From assembly GCA_963772845.1 (NCBI GenBank), contig CAVYYW010000017.1:1-64000 (forward strand): 64,000 bases of DNA, read 5' to 3'. Of this stretch, positions 10,822 to 18,993 are shown piece after piece. The stretch's first letter is position 1, and the number at the start of each line of letters is the position of its first letter. Under the pieces are notes generated by a model. The model saw nothing but the letters and a program-made list of their open reading frames with translations. It was not told the DNA's origin and did not search any database. The DNA is from CAVYYW01 sp963772845 (lineage in GTDB: Bacteria > Bacillota > Bacilli > Bacillales > Sporolactobacillaceae). The position numbers were made by a program, and so were the translations under genes.

Positions 10822-11913
10822 ATGAAAATTGGCGCCCGCAGTATTAAAACGGGATTAGCAGTAATTTTATCAATGTATATCGCAATGCTGTTTCATTTAA
10901 CACCTATGTCAATGGGCGGTATCGCAGCCGCATTTGCCATTCAGCCCTCCATTTACCGATCATTTCAATCCGTGATCGATAACATCCAGGGGAATCTGAT
11001 TGGCGCAGCCATTGCAGTCATCTTTGTCCTTTTTATCGGGAGCAATCCTGTGATTATCGGATTGGCTGTTATTATTGTCATCATCATTCATCTAAAGCTG
11101 AATTTGCATTCGACGATAACTTTGACGATGGTCACTGTAATAATTATAATGGGCGGCACGCCGCCAAATGAGCCCTTTATACTTTTTGCCATTAACCGGG
11201 TTTTACTTATTTTTATCGGTGTGGTATCCGCTTTTGTAGTCAATCTCGTGTTTTTGCCACCTAATTACGAGAATAAATTATATTATAAAATTTTAAATCA
11301 AACGACAGAGCTGTTTAAATGGGTTCGGCTGATCAGCCAGCACGCTTCTGATCACACGATGATTAAAAATGAGCTTAAAATTTTCCAGGAAACAAAGTTC
11401 AAAACAAGTCAATATTACCTGTGGTATAAAGAAGAACGTCATTACTTAAAGAAACATAGGTTTGCTAAGCATCGTAAAATGGTTGTCTATCGGCAAATGA
11501 TCACTTCTACAAATAAACTGCATGAGATTTTAAAAACATTGCAGAGAAATGAACAAGATTTCCACCAGCTTCCGGATGCTATTAAGGAAACCTTGCAAAA
11601 CAGATTGGATAAACTCATGGCCATCCATGAGCGGATTCTGTTAAAATTCAATGGAAAAATCCGGGCTGACCTTAATGAGGAATACGCCAAGGACAGCAGC
11701 CATCATAAAACAAAAATAACTGAAACTTTTTTCGAAGGTTATCAAAAGGATGACAGCAGCGAGGAAGTAAACTGGCTCAATCTGTTCCCCTTGATTGCTT
11801 TAATTATTGATTATAGTCAGAACCTGGACCACCTGGACCGGCTAGTTGAGAGCTTCCAAACCTTTCACACAGCAGATAATCACGTGCATTTAATAGAAGA
11901 AAAAATTGATTAA
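10822..11913 (+). CDS. ygaE: aromatic acid exporter family membrane protein YgaE
   Basis: A 363-residue inner-membrane protein of the ArAE_1 (DUF939) / FUSC-like group. The first about 145 residues contain four to six hydrophobic helices; the remaining 220 are cytoplasmic, rich in charged helices and predicted coiled coil. Related proteins are proposed aromatic-acid exporters, but no substrate is proven. It follows gsaB by about 120 bp, as in B. subtilis. AAAGGAG precedes the ATG, and a strong terminator follows. Confidence 0.88.
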   Translation: MKIGARSIKTGLAVILSMYIAMLFHLTPMSMGGIAAAFAIQPSIYRSFQSVIDNIQGNLIGAAIAVIFVLFIGSNPVIIGLAVIIVIIIHLKLNLHSTITLTMVTVIIIMGGTPPNEPFILFAINRVLLIFIGVVSAFVVNLVFLPPNYENKLYYKILNQTTELFKWVRLISQHASDHTMIKNELKIFQETKFKTSQYYLWYKEERHYLKKHRFAKHRKMVVYRQMITSTNKLHEILKTLQRNEQDFHQLPDAIKETLQNRLDKLMAIHERILLKFNGKIRADLNEEYAKDSSHHKTKITETFFEGYQKDDSSEEVNWLNLFPLIALIIDYSQNLDHLDRLVESFQTFHTADNHVHLIEEKID

Positions 11914-11921
11914 CATGTAAA

Positions 11922-11956
11922 ACACCCCGTGCTGACTTGATGCACGGGGTGTTCTT
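11922..11956. terminator. bidirectional terminator between ygaE and appC
   Basis: ACACCCCGTGC and GCACGGGGTGT form an 11-bp perfect stem with a nine-base loop, followed by TCTTT on the plus strand and by A/T-rich sequence on the other. It separates convergent genes. Confidence 0.88.
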
Positions 11957-11967
11957 TAATAGTGATA

Positions 11968-12867
11968 TTAACTTTTCATTCTAGGATCCAGGGCATCTCT
12001 TAAACCATCCCCCAGAAGATTGAAGCCAAGAACTGTCAGCATGATTGCTACACCTGGAAAGATTACTGTCCACGGTGCGTCCTGAATATATTCACGTGAG
12101 TCTGACAGCATTTTCCCCCATTCTGGATCAGGTGCTTGCGCGCCCATTCCGAGAAATCCCAGGGCAGCTGCTTCCAAAATCGCCGTAGCAATATTAAGGG
12201 TTCCTTGAACAATGATAGGTGCAAGACTGTTCGGCAGGATATGAAAGAAAAGAATCCTCGAATCTCTCATTCCGATCGATCTTGCCGCCATAATATATTC
12301 TTCCTGTTTCAGACTGAGTACTCTGCTCCTGACCAGCCGTCCAAAGGTTGGCACATTAACAATCGCAATAGCAATTAATGCATTTCGAAGTGATGGTCCA
12401 AGAATCGCAACAATTGCAATTGCGAGTAAAATACTTGGAAAAGCAAGCAGGATATCAAAAATCCGTGAGATGAGTGTATCAATGATTTTCCCGTAATAGC
12501 CTGCAAGAATACCAAGAAATGTTCCTACAACCACAGAACCTAGTACAGCGATAAAACCGACTCGCAGGGAAATCCGCGCTCCGTATAGAATTCTGCTTAA
12601 TTGATCTCTTCCAAAATCATCCGTACCGAGCCAATGAGCGGCTGAAGGAGGCTGAAGCCTCAACGCCAGCTTTTGATCATTGATGCCTTCCGGAGAAATG
12701 ACTCCCGCCAAGAGTGCAAGCAGGATAAAGAACAGCACGATTCCTGCACCGACAAGTGCCAGTTTATTCTTTTTAAACGCGCGCCATGCTTCAGTTATTA
12801 ATGGTGTTGGTTTTTCTTCTTCCTGCTTCGGTTCAATCGGGACTTTATTCGCAGAAGTTTCCAGCAT
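11968..12867 (-). CDS. appC: oligopeptide ABC transporter permease (AppC/DppC type)
   Basis: A 299-residue inner-membrane permease of the BPD_transp_1 family, the second membrane subunit of a peptide importer. An N-terminal OppC_N segment (about 25-75, first membrane helix at 33-55) precedes five further helices, and the EAA loop (ILPNSLAPIIVQGTLNIATA, about 210-229) contacts the ATPases. It is the last gene of a D-F-A-B-C cluster, 15 bp after appB. The start has GGAGG. Substrate range is inferred from the family only. Confidence 0.93.
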   Translation of the reverse strand: MLETSANKVPIEPKQEEEKPTPLITEAWRAFKKNKLALVGAGIVLFFILLALLAGVISPEGINDQKLALRLQPPSAAHWLGTDDFGRDQLSRILYGARISLRVGFIAVLGSVVVGTFLGILAGYYGKIIDTLISRIFDILLAFPSILLAIAIVAILGPSLRNALIAIAIVNVPTFGRLVRSRVLSLKQEEYIMAARSIGMRDSRILFFHILPNSLAPIIVQGTLNIATAILEAAALGFLGMGAQAPDPEWGKMLSDSREYIQDAPWTVIFPGVAIMLTVLGFNLLGDGLRDALDPRMKS

Positions 12868-12882
12868 AAGTTCAACCTCCTT

Positions 12883-13887
12883 CTAACGGTATTTAATTCT
12901 AGGATCGAATGCTGCATATAAGATATCGACTGTTAAGTTTACCATGACAAAGAAAAAGGCAATGACAAGAATCCCTGCCTGAATGACCGGATAATCGCGG
13001 AATTGAATCGCGTCATAGACATATCTTCCGACACCGGGCCAGCCGAAAATTGTTTCGGTCAATATGGCACCGCCAAGCAGCAGGCCGGTTTGCAGTCCAA
13101 TAACCGTCAGCACCGGAATAAAAGCATTTTTTAAGGAATGCTTATAAACAATCCAGAACATTTTCTGGCCTTTTGCTTTTGCTGTTCGGACATAATCTGA
13201 CCGCATCACTTCAAGCATACTTGACCGTGTCATTCTCGCGATGATCGCCATCGGAATGGTTGCCAGGGCAATGCTTGGCAGAATCAAATGCTGGACAACG
13301 ACCCAAAACTGGTCAAATCTTCCGCGAAGTAAAGTATCGATTAAATAAAAATTTGTAATTGGATCAACGGAGTCACGAATGTTATCTCTTCCAATAGAAG
13401 GAAGCCAGTGCAATTGGAGTGAAAAACCCCATTGTTCAAGCAAACCAAGCCAGAACACCGGCATTGAAACGCCAATAAGTGCAATAACCATTGCTGTAAA
13501 ATCAAAGGCTGAATTTTGTTTCCAGGCGCTGATTATACCGGCGTTCACACCGAAAAATATTGCAATAGCCATGGCTACAACTGATAATTCTATGGTTGCA
13601 GCAAGATGCGGCCAGATTTCTTGGCTGATCGGCGCATTGGTTCTAATAGAGGTTCCAAAGTTCCCTGTGAAGATCTGTTTAAGATAATCAAAGTATTGGG
13701 TGATTAGCGGCTTGTCCAATCCCAATGAGTGATGAAGACTTTTAATAGCTTCCGGCGTCGCTTTTGTCCCCAGAATTGTCTGGGCAGGGTCACCGGGAAT
13801 GGCTCTTATGATCGAAAATACAATGATAGACATACCTAAAAGGACGGGTATTAACATAAGGACACGGCGTGTCGAATAGGATATCAA
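12883..13887 (-). CDS. appB: oligopeptide ABC transporter permease (AppB/DppB type)
   Basis: A 334-residue permease with six membrane helices and the DppB/OppB signatures PGDPAQ near residue 32 and the C-terminal GWPGVGRYVYDA-QFRDYPVIQ block. The start codon is TTG at 13887 with GAGGTGAG just upstream; no ATG alternative fits. It follows the binding-protein gene after a gap of about 210 bp that holds two hairpins, so it is probably expressed less than the binding protein. It pairs with AppC to form the channel. Confidence 0.93.
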   Translation of the reverse strand: MISYSTRRVLMLIPVLLGMSIIVFSIIRAIPGDPAQTILGTKATPEAIKSLHHSLGLDKPLITQYFDYLKQIFTGNFGTSIRTNAPISQEIWPHLAATIELSVVAMAIAIFFGVNAGIISAWKQNSAFDFTAMVIALIGVSMPVFWLGLLEQWGFSLQLHWLPSIGRDNIRDSVDPITNFYLIDTLLRGRFDQFWVVVQHLILPSIALATIPMAIIARMTRSSMLEVMRSDYVRTAKAKGQKMFWIVYKHSLKNAFIPVLTVIGLQTGLLLGGAILTETIFGWPGVGRYVYDAIQFRDYPVIQAGILVIAFFFVMVNLTVDILYAAFDPRIKYR

Positions 13888-13947
13888 GATGTCTCACCTC
13901 GGCTTTTAATAATCTGTAGTAGAATCAGAGCTCGTTCAGAAAATAAA

Positions 13948-13989
13948 GCGGCTGCTGAAGATGTGTTATAACCGCACAGTCAGCAGCCG
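13948..13989. terminator. hairpin in the appA-appB gap
   Basis: GCGGCTGCTGA and TCAGCAGCCG pair around a 21-base loop. The plus side is followed by a run of T, the minus side by TTTATTTTC. On the minus strand it lies between appA and appB and may reduce read-through or protect the upstream mRNA end. Confidence 0.6.
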
Positions 13990-14062
13990 TCTTTTTTTCT
14001 AAAGTCGTGTTCATCGTCCTCATGCCACTGCGTACTAGCTTTATTATTCAGATTGAAAAACG

Positions 14063-14087
14063 ATAGAAGGGCTGTTAACCCTTCTAT
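14063..14087 (-). terminator. weak terminator or stabiliser hairpin after appA
   Basis: On the minus strand ATAGAAGGG pairs with CCCTTCTAT, then ATCG and a short T run, starting about ten bases after the appA stop. Such a leaky hairpin after a binding-protein gene commonly allows higher binding-protein than permease output. Confidence 0.65.
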
Positions 14088-14096
14088 TCGTTCTAA

Positions 14097-15701
14097 TTAT
14101 TTAAAGTAAACAGTCGCAAGTCTGTCTGAACCTGTTGGATGCGGCTTGAAGCCAGCAATGTTACTCTTGCCTGCAAGCGCTTCTCTTGAGTGAACAAGAG
14201 GAATCCATGGTGAGTCTTTATGAATAATAACCTGAGCCTGCTTGTAAAGATCGTTACGTTTGCTTTCATCCGTTTCAGATTGAGCTTGAATCAAGATATC
14301 GTGAAGCTTGTCATTAGCATATCTTGAGTAGTTATTTGAACCGATTGAGTCTTTGTCAAGAAGTGTATACAGGAAGTTATCAGCATCCCCGTTATCACCT
14401 GTCCAGCCAAGCATGAACATTGGTGCATCACCTTTAGCAACCTTCTCAAGGTAAGTCGACCATTCCATTGTGACAATTTTTGCGTCTACACCGATCTTCT
14501 TAAAGTTTGCCTGAATAGCTTCGGCAATCTTCTGAGGAGCTGGCATATACGGACGCGGGTTAGGCATAGCCCATAGTTCTGTTTTGAATCCATTAGGGTA
14601 TCCTGCTTCAGCTAGCAATTTTTTAGCTTCATCAAGGTTGAAATCGTATGGCTGAATATCGTTGTTATAGCCGGCAATACTTGATGGCATTGGATTCACA
14701 GCCGGATCTGCTTTGCCTGCATAGAAAGCTTTGATCAACGCTTTCTTATCAACTGCATGATTCAAAGCAACACGTACTTTAGGGTTATTGAACGGTTTTT
14801 TCTCGACGTTAAAGCCAAGGTAGCCGACGTTCATTGGCGGGCGTGTGAAAATTTTCAGATCTTTATTCGATTTAATAGATGAAATATCACTAGGATTCAG
14901 ACCGTCCATCAGGTCAATTTCTCCATTTTTCAAGGCATTCAGACGAGCGGTGTTATCTGGAATAACTTTGAAGATGATCTTATCAACTTTTGGTTCGTCT
15001 TTTTTCCAATAATTATCATTTTTCACGACGGTAATCGTGTTCTTAGGCTGCCAGTCCTTGAACTTGAATGGACCTGTGCCTACTGCTGCTTTACGGCCGT
15101 AATCTTTACCGTATTTTTTAACAGCTGTCGGGCTTGCAATCGCAAACGGTGACATCGCAAGGTCTTTAAGGAATGGTGCTGACGGACGCTTCAGCTTAAA
15201 GACAACCGTGCTGTCATCCTTTGCTTTGACGCTGTCGATAATGTGGCCTTTGTCCCCTTTAAATCCGCCAAACATTGATCCGTAATAAGCGAATTTACCT
15301 GATGCTTTGCCATTCATCCAACGGTCAAAGTTGTAAACAACGGCATCTGCATTAAACTTTGTACCGTCCTGGAACTTCACATCGGTGCGTAAATGAAAAG
15401 TATAAGTCAAACCATCTTTGGAAATATCCCAGCTCTTAGCAAGATCCGGCTCAAGATCGGTTGTTTGACCTTTATATCCAACTAGTGTGTCATAAATATT
15501 TTTGGTTACTTTAAATGATTCACCATCTGTAACGATAGCCGGGTCAAGTGAGGTTGCATCAGCACCGCGGCCATAAACAAGTGTCGATTGTTTTTTGCCC
15601 CCTCCAGAACCGGAGCTTGAGCCATTGCTGCTGGAACAGCCGGCAAGAGTAAAAGATAAAATAAAAACAAGTGATAAAGCCAAGAACATTATTCTCTTCA
15701 A
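14097..15701 (-). CDS. appA: oligopeptide-binding lipoprotein (SBP family 5)
   Basis: A 534-residue extracytoplasmic solute-binding lipoprotein. The signal peptide ends in the lipobox LAGC (Cys about 22), followed by a Ser/Gly-rich linker, then the family-5 binding fold with the conserved LEPDLAKSW and VKFQDGTKFNADAV segments. The start is TTG at 15701, seven bases after AAGGAGG. Although the gene order equals the B. subtilis app operon, this binding protein looks closer to DppE-like dipeptide binders than to AppA, so the symbol is positional. It delivers peptides to the AppBC channel. Confidence 0.9.
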   Translation of the reverse strand: MKRIMFLALSLVFILSFTLAGCSSSNGSSSGSGGGKKQSTLVYGRGADATSLDPAIVTDGESFKVTKNIYDTLVGYKGQTTDLEPDLAKSWDISKDGLTYTFHLRTDVKFQDGTKFNADAVVYNFDRWMNGKASGKFAYYGSMFGGFKGDKGHIIDSVKAKDDSTVVFKLKRPSAPFLKDLAMSPFAIASPTAVKKYGKDYGRKAAVGTGPFKFKDWQPKNTITVVKNDNYWKKDEPKVDKIIFKVIPDNTARLNALKNGEIDLMDGLNPSDISSIKSNKDLKIFTRPPMNVGYLGFNVEKKPFNNPKVRVALNHAVDKKALIKAFYAGKADPAVNPMPSSIAGYNNDIQPYDFNLDEAKKLLAEAGYPNGFKTELWAMPNPRPYMPAPQKIAEAIQANFKKIGVDAKIVTMEWSTYLEKVAKGDAPMFMLGWTGDNGDADNFLYTLLDKDSIGSNNYSRYANDKLHDILIQAQSETDESKRNDLYKQAQVIIHKDSPWIPLVHSREALAGKSNIAGFKPHPTGSDRLATVYFK

Positions 15702-15715
15702 AAAAATTCCTCCTT

Positions 15716-16687
15716 TTATTTGTTATACAAATGACAGGCGGTCAACTGCCCATCTTCCAACTGCTGCAATTTTGGTTCTTTTTCAGAACAGATATTCATT
15801 GCCATCGGGCACCTTGTATGAAAGGCACAGCCGCTTGGGGGATTAGACGGGCTTGGAACATCCCCTGATAGAATAATCTGCTCGGTTTTATATGTTGGAT
15901 CCGGGACAGGGACAGCTGATAAAAGTGCCTGTGTATAAGGATGCTTCGGCTCATTGTATAATTGTTCACTTGTACCGAGCTCAACCAGCTTTCCAAGATA
16001 CATCACGCCGACCCGGTCACTGAAGTGTCTAACAACACTCAGGTCATGGGCAATGAAAAGAAATGTCAGACCAAATTGTTCCTGGAGATCCTGCATCAGA
16101 TTCAACACCTGGGATTGCACCGAAACATCGAGCGCAGAAACCGGTTCATCCGCAATAATGAGCTTTGGCTTCACCGCTAAGGCTCTTGCAATCCCGATTC
16201 TTTGCCGTTGGCCTCCACTGAATTGGTGTGGAAATCTTTTGGAATGGTAAGCGCTCAATCCGACAACTTCGAGCAGTTCTTTCACCCGCTCCATTCTTTC
16301 TTTTTTATTGCCCAGTTTATGAACGATCATCGGCTCTTCTATGATTCTTCCAACTGTGTGACGCGGATTTAACGAGGCAAATGGATCCTGAAAGATCATC
16401 TGAATATCTTTCCGCATCATGCGCATTTCCCTATTTGCAAGCTTTCTTAGGTCTTTGCCGGCGAAAACGATCTTTCCGTCGCTTGGTTCGATCAATCTCA
16501 AAAGCATTCTTCCAGTGGTAGATTTACCACAGCCACTTTCGCCAACCAGTCCAAGTGTTTCACCTTCGTTAATGGCAAAACTCACACCATCAACAGCCTT
16601 AACGTGACCAACCGTGCGGCTCATGACTCCGCCTTCAATGGGAAAGTGTTTCTTTAAGTCTTCTACAATTAATAGTGGTTCCGCCAT
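15716..16687 (-). CDS. appF: oligopeptide ABC transporter ATPase (AppF/DppF type)
   Basis: A 323-residue cytoplasmic ATPase. Walker A GESGCGKST (about 52-60), signature FSGGQRQR (about 161-168) and Walker B with IIADEPVSALD (about 180-190) are intact. The C-terminal oligopeptide-transporter extension (GDVPSPSNPPSGCAFHTRCP) is typical of OppF/DppF and related to iron-sulfur binding cysteines in some homologs. GGAGGG precedes the ATG. The gene ends 14 bp before appA. It probably works as a heterodimer with AppD. Confidence 0.94.
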   Translation of the reverse strand: MAEPLLIVEDLKKHFPIEGGVMSRTVGHVKAVDGVSFAINEGETLGLVGESGCGKSTTGRMLLRLIEPSDGKIVFAGKDLRKLANREMRMMRKDIQMIFQDPFASLNPRHTVGRIIEEPMIVHKLGNKKERMERVKELLEVVGLSAYHSKRFPHQFSGGQRQRIGIARALAVKPKLIIADEPVSALDVSVQSQVLNLMQDLQEQFGLTFLFIAHDLSVVRHFSDRVGVMYLGKLVELGTSEQLYNEPKHPYTQALLSAVPVPDPTYKTEQIILSGDVPSPSNPPSGCAFHTRCPMAMNICSEKEPKLQQLEDGQLTACHLYNK

Positions 16688-16721
16688 GGCTGACTCCCTC
16701 CTAGTGTGTAAACACCGTTTT

Positions 16722-17687
16722 TTATGACTTATGCATGATGCATCTTACACGATGCTCGGTACCATATAGAGGCGGCTCGCTTGCCAGGCAGTCCTCTGTG
16801 ACAAATTCACACCGGGGTGCAAACGTACAGCCATGCTTGATCGATCCTGGTTTAGGTACAGTGCCTTTAATAGAGTAAAGCCTCTGTTTTTTGTTTCTCA
16901 TATCAGGCACTGATTGAATTAACCCCTGTGTATAAGGGTGCTTCGGTTTCAGGAAAATCTCTTCAACCGTTCCTTCTTCAACCACTTTTCCTGCGTACAT
17001 AACAATCAGTCGCTGGCACATCTGGGCAACCACACCTAAATCATGTGTAATCATAATGATTGATGTTCCAGTTTCTTTATTAAGCTTTAACATCAGATCA
17101 AGAATCTGAGCCTGTATCGTTACATCCAAAGCCGTTGTCGGCTCATCAGCAATCAGCACTTTAGGGTCGCACGCCATGGCCATCGCAATCATGACCCGCT
17201 GCCGCATCCCTCCAGATAACTGGTGCGGATAGTCTGACATCAGTTCTTCAGCTCTTGGCAGACCGACCAGCTTTAGCAATTCGATCGCTCTCTCAGATGC
17301 TTTCTTTTTTGACATATTATGGTGAATCCTTATACCTTCAATTAATTGATTGCCTATTCTAAAAACGGGATTAAGACTTGTCATAGGCTCCTGAAAAATC
17401 ATGGCAATATCATTTCCACGGATCTGCCTCATTCTCTTTTCCGAAGCTTTCGTTAAATTTTCCCCGTTATAAAGAATCTCACCATCTACTATTTTGCCGG
17501 GTGGAGAAGGCAGCAAACCCATTACAGAAAGTGATGTTACACTTTTCCCGCAGCCGCTTTCTCCAACTATTCCGAGTACCTCCCCTTCTTTCACATGAAA
17601 ATCGATGCCATTCACTGCGGGTATTTCTCCTTCATCTGTAAAAAAAGAAGTTTTCAGTCCTTTTACGTCTAATACGGCATTATCCAA
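16722..17687 (-). CDS. appD: oligopeptide ABC transporter ATPase (AppD/DppD type)
   Basis: The first gene of the importer operon, encoding a 321-residue ATPase with Walker A GESGCGKSV, signature LSGGMRQR and LIADEPTTALD, and a C-terminal Cys-containing HGCTFAPRC extension. I choose a TTG start at 17687, six bases after GGAGGG; a longer frame begins with GTG at 17708, but that GTG overlaps the ribosome binding site. A 34-bp gap separates it from appF. The upstream region is AT-rich; I see no convincing sigma-A promoter or CodY box there. Confidence 0.92.
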   Translation of the reverse strand: MDNAVLDVKGLKTSFFTDEGEIPAVNGIDFHVKEGEVLGIVGESGCGKSVTSLSVMGLLPSPPGKIVDGEILYNGENLTKASEKRMRQIRGNDIAMIFQEPMTSLNPVFRIGNQLIEGIRIHHNMSKKKASERAIELLKLVGLPRAEELMSDYPHQLSGGMRQRVMIAMAMACDPKVLIADEPTTALDVTIQAQILDLMLKLNKETGTSIIMITHDLGVVAQMCQRLIVMYAGKVVEEGTVEEIFLKPKHPYTQGLIQSVPDMRNKKQRLYSIKGTVPKPGSIKHGCTFAPRCEFVTEDCLASEPPLYGTEHRVRCIMHKS

Positions 17688-17708
17688 TCGGTTCCCTCCT
17701 TTTCTCAC

Positions 17709-18055
17709 TTTTTCTCCTAAACTGTCTTTTTTTCTTTGACACAGTATTAAGTTTACATTAAGACTTTGGGTTTATCTACAGAATTATTAACAAATTTTAA
17801 ATTGTTAGAATTAAATTTTATTTTTCCGTATTATTTATTTTTAACGGCACTAATTTTGTAGAATAGTGCTGGCTAACTTGGGCTATTTGCCCATTGTTTA
17901 GGTAAAGAAGTCTAATTTGTAAAATAACTTGATGAATTTTCTACTAATACCATGTCATGTTTTATTCATTTTGTTAAAATGATCCATGACAAAATTTTAC
18001 TTTATGCGGATTCTATTAAACATTTACTAAATTCATACATTTATAGAGTGATATG
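17709..18055 (-). other. AT-rich upstream region of the app operon
   Basis: About 350 bp with no gene. It presumably holds the app promoter and control sites, but no match close to sigma-A consensus is visible. A small GGGC-TATTT-GCCC hairpin lies near 17880-17892. Confidence 0.4.
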
Positions 18056-18240
18056 TGACCGCTGAAAAAGTCCCTTATCTAGTCGTAGTTGTTGATTGCC
18101 GCTCTAGGCTGCTCGCTTTCCACGGGCACGGCCTCAGCTAACTTTGGCGTGGTTTCTTTGTGCACCAAAATGGATCTTCGGACGCGTGCTGTTTCCGCAG
18201 GACTTGAAACAGCCTATCCGCTTGCAATTAACTGCGTACT
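18056..18240 (-). mobile_element. truncated MITE-like repeat copy (reverse orientation)
   Basis: Starts with one terminal repeat (CCGCTGAAAAAGTCCC at about 18059) and contains the conserved core between 18112 and 18189 (complement GCACGCGTCCGAAGATCC through GTGCCCGTGGAAAGC). The second terminal repeat is missing, so this is a truncated copy of the element at 44943-45351. It codes for nothing recognisable. The rest of the gap to 18750 holds degenerate sequence with another short fragment near 18560-18590. Confidence 0.75.
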
Positions 18241-18757
18241 ATTGAAGAATGTTTCACTTTCGCTAAAATCTCAGAAAGCGTGATTTCAATGTCACTAATG
18301 AGCATTGTGCCTATTTTTCGAGGGGTCTTCCAAACTTCCGCTTCAATGCACTGCAATGATTGTTTTCTGAAGCAGATGCCTTTAGAACTAAGTGCATTTA
18401 TGGTTATAAATAACTTGCGCCATAAGCTCAAGTTAATGTCTTTAAATTTGTTCTTGAACAGCGCATCGTATTAGAAACTTCTTTTTAACTTATAGTTGCT
18501 GTGCTCTTTCATAATTGGCGGGCGGGACCCCGCAATGAAGAGCAAAAGCGATACTTGGACGTTCACCGTGGAAAGCGCGTGATACTCGCTTCTAACAAGT
18601 CAAAATGAACTAAAAACTCAAATTTTAATCATGATTTCATGCTGATTTTCTGTGAAAAAATGAAATCAGCTTTAGATTCATATTGATTGGCCATTTAAAA
18701 GAGTATGGAACCGTTCCCAAAAGCTGTTCGACGATGCCTCAAAGTGCTCCATATGAC

Positions 18758-18830
18758 GTTTATGTGCCGTTTTTAATGTTTTATGTGCCATTTTTAATGT
18801 TTTATGTGCCATTTTTATACTTTATACGCC
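18758..18830. repeat. three-unit tandem repeat, 20-21 bp
   Basis: Units beginning at 18758, 18778 and 18799 read GTTTTATGTGCCATTTTTAA with one or two changes, followed by a partial unit at 18820. The array lies in a gene-free gap upstream of the ygaD terminator. No protein is encoded in it. Confidence 0.85.
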
Positions 18831-18902
18831 AAACGTTAGTGGAGGCTTGAACGTTCGTACGCGGCAAGCAAATACTTTCCGACGATCAGCCAAGCAGAAC
18901 AA

Positions 18903-18948
18903 AAAAAAGCGTGTCAACATGATCTCTTTTGAGAACATGTTGACACAC
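18903..18948 (-). terminator. terminator after ygaD
   Basis: On the minus strand GTGTCAACATG pairs with CATGTTGACAC, extended by GAGA/TCTC inside, and followed by GC and a run of eight T. It lies about 45 bp after the ygaD stop. Confidence 0.88.
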
Positions 18949-18993
18949 TATCTTAAAAAGGCGTTGCTTAAGAATTTCTGAAGAGGAAGCTCA

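Noticed and set aside
18200..18480. Transposase remnant next to the truncated repeat
   Set aside because: Short open frames on both strands show no transposase motif.
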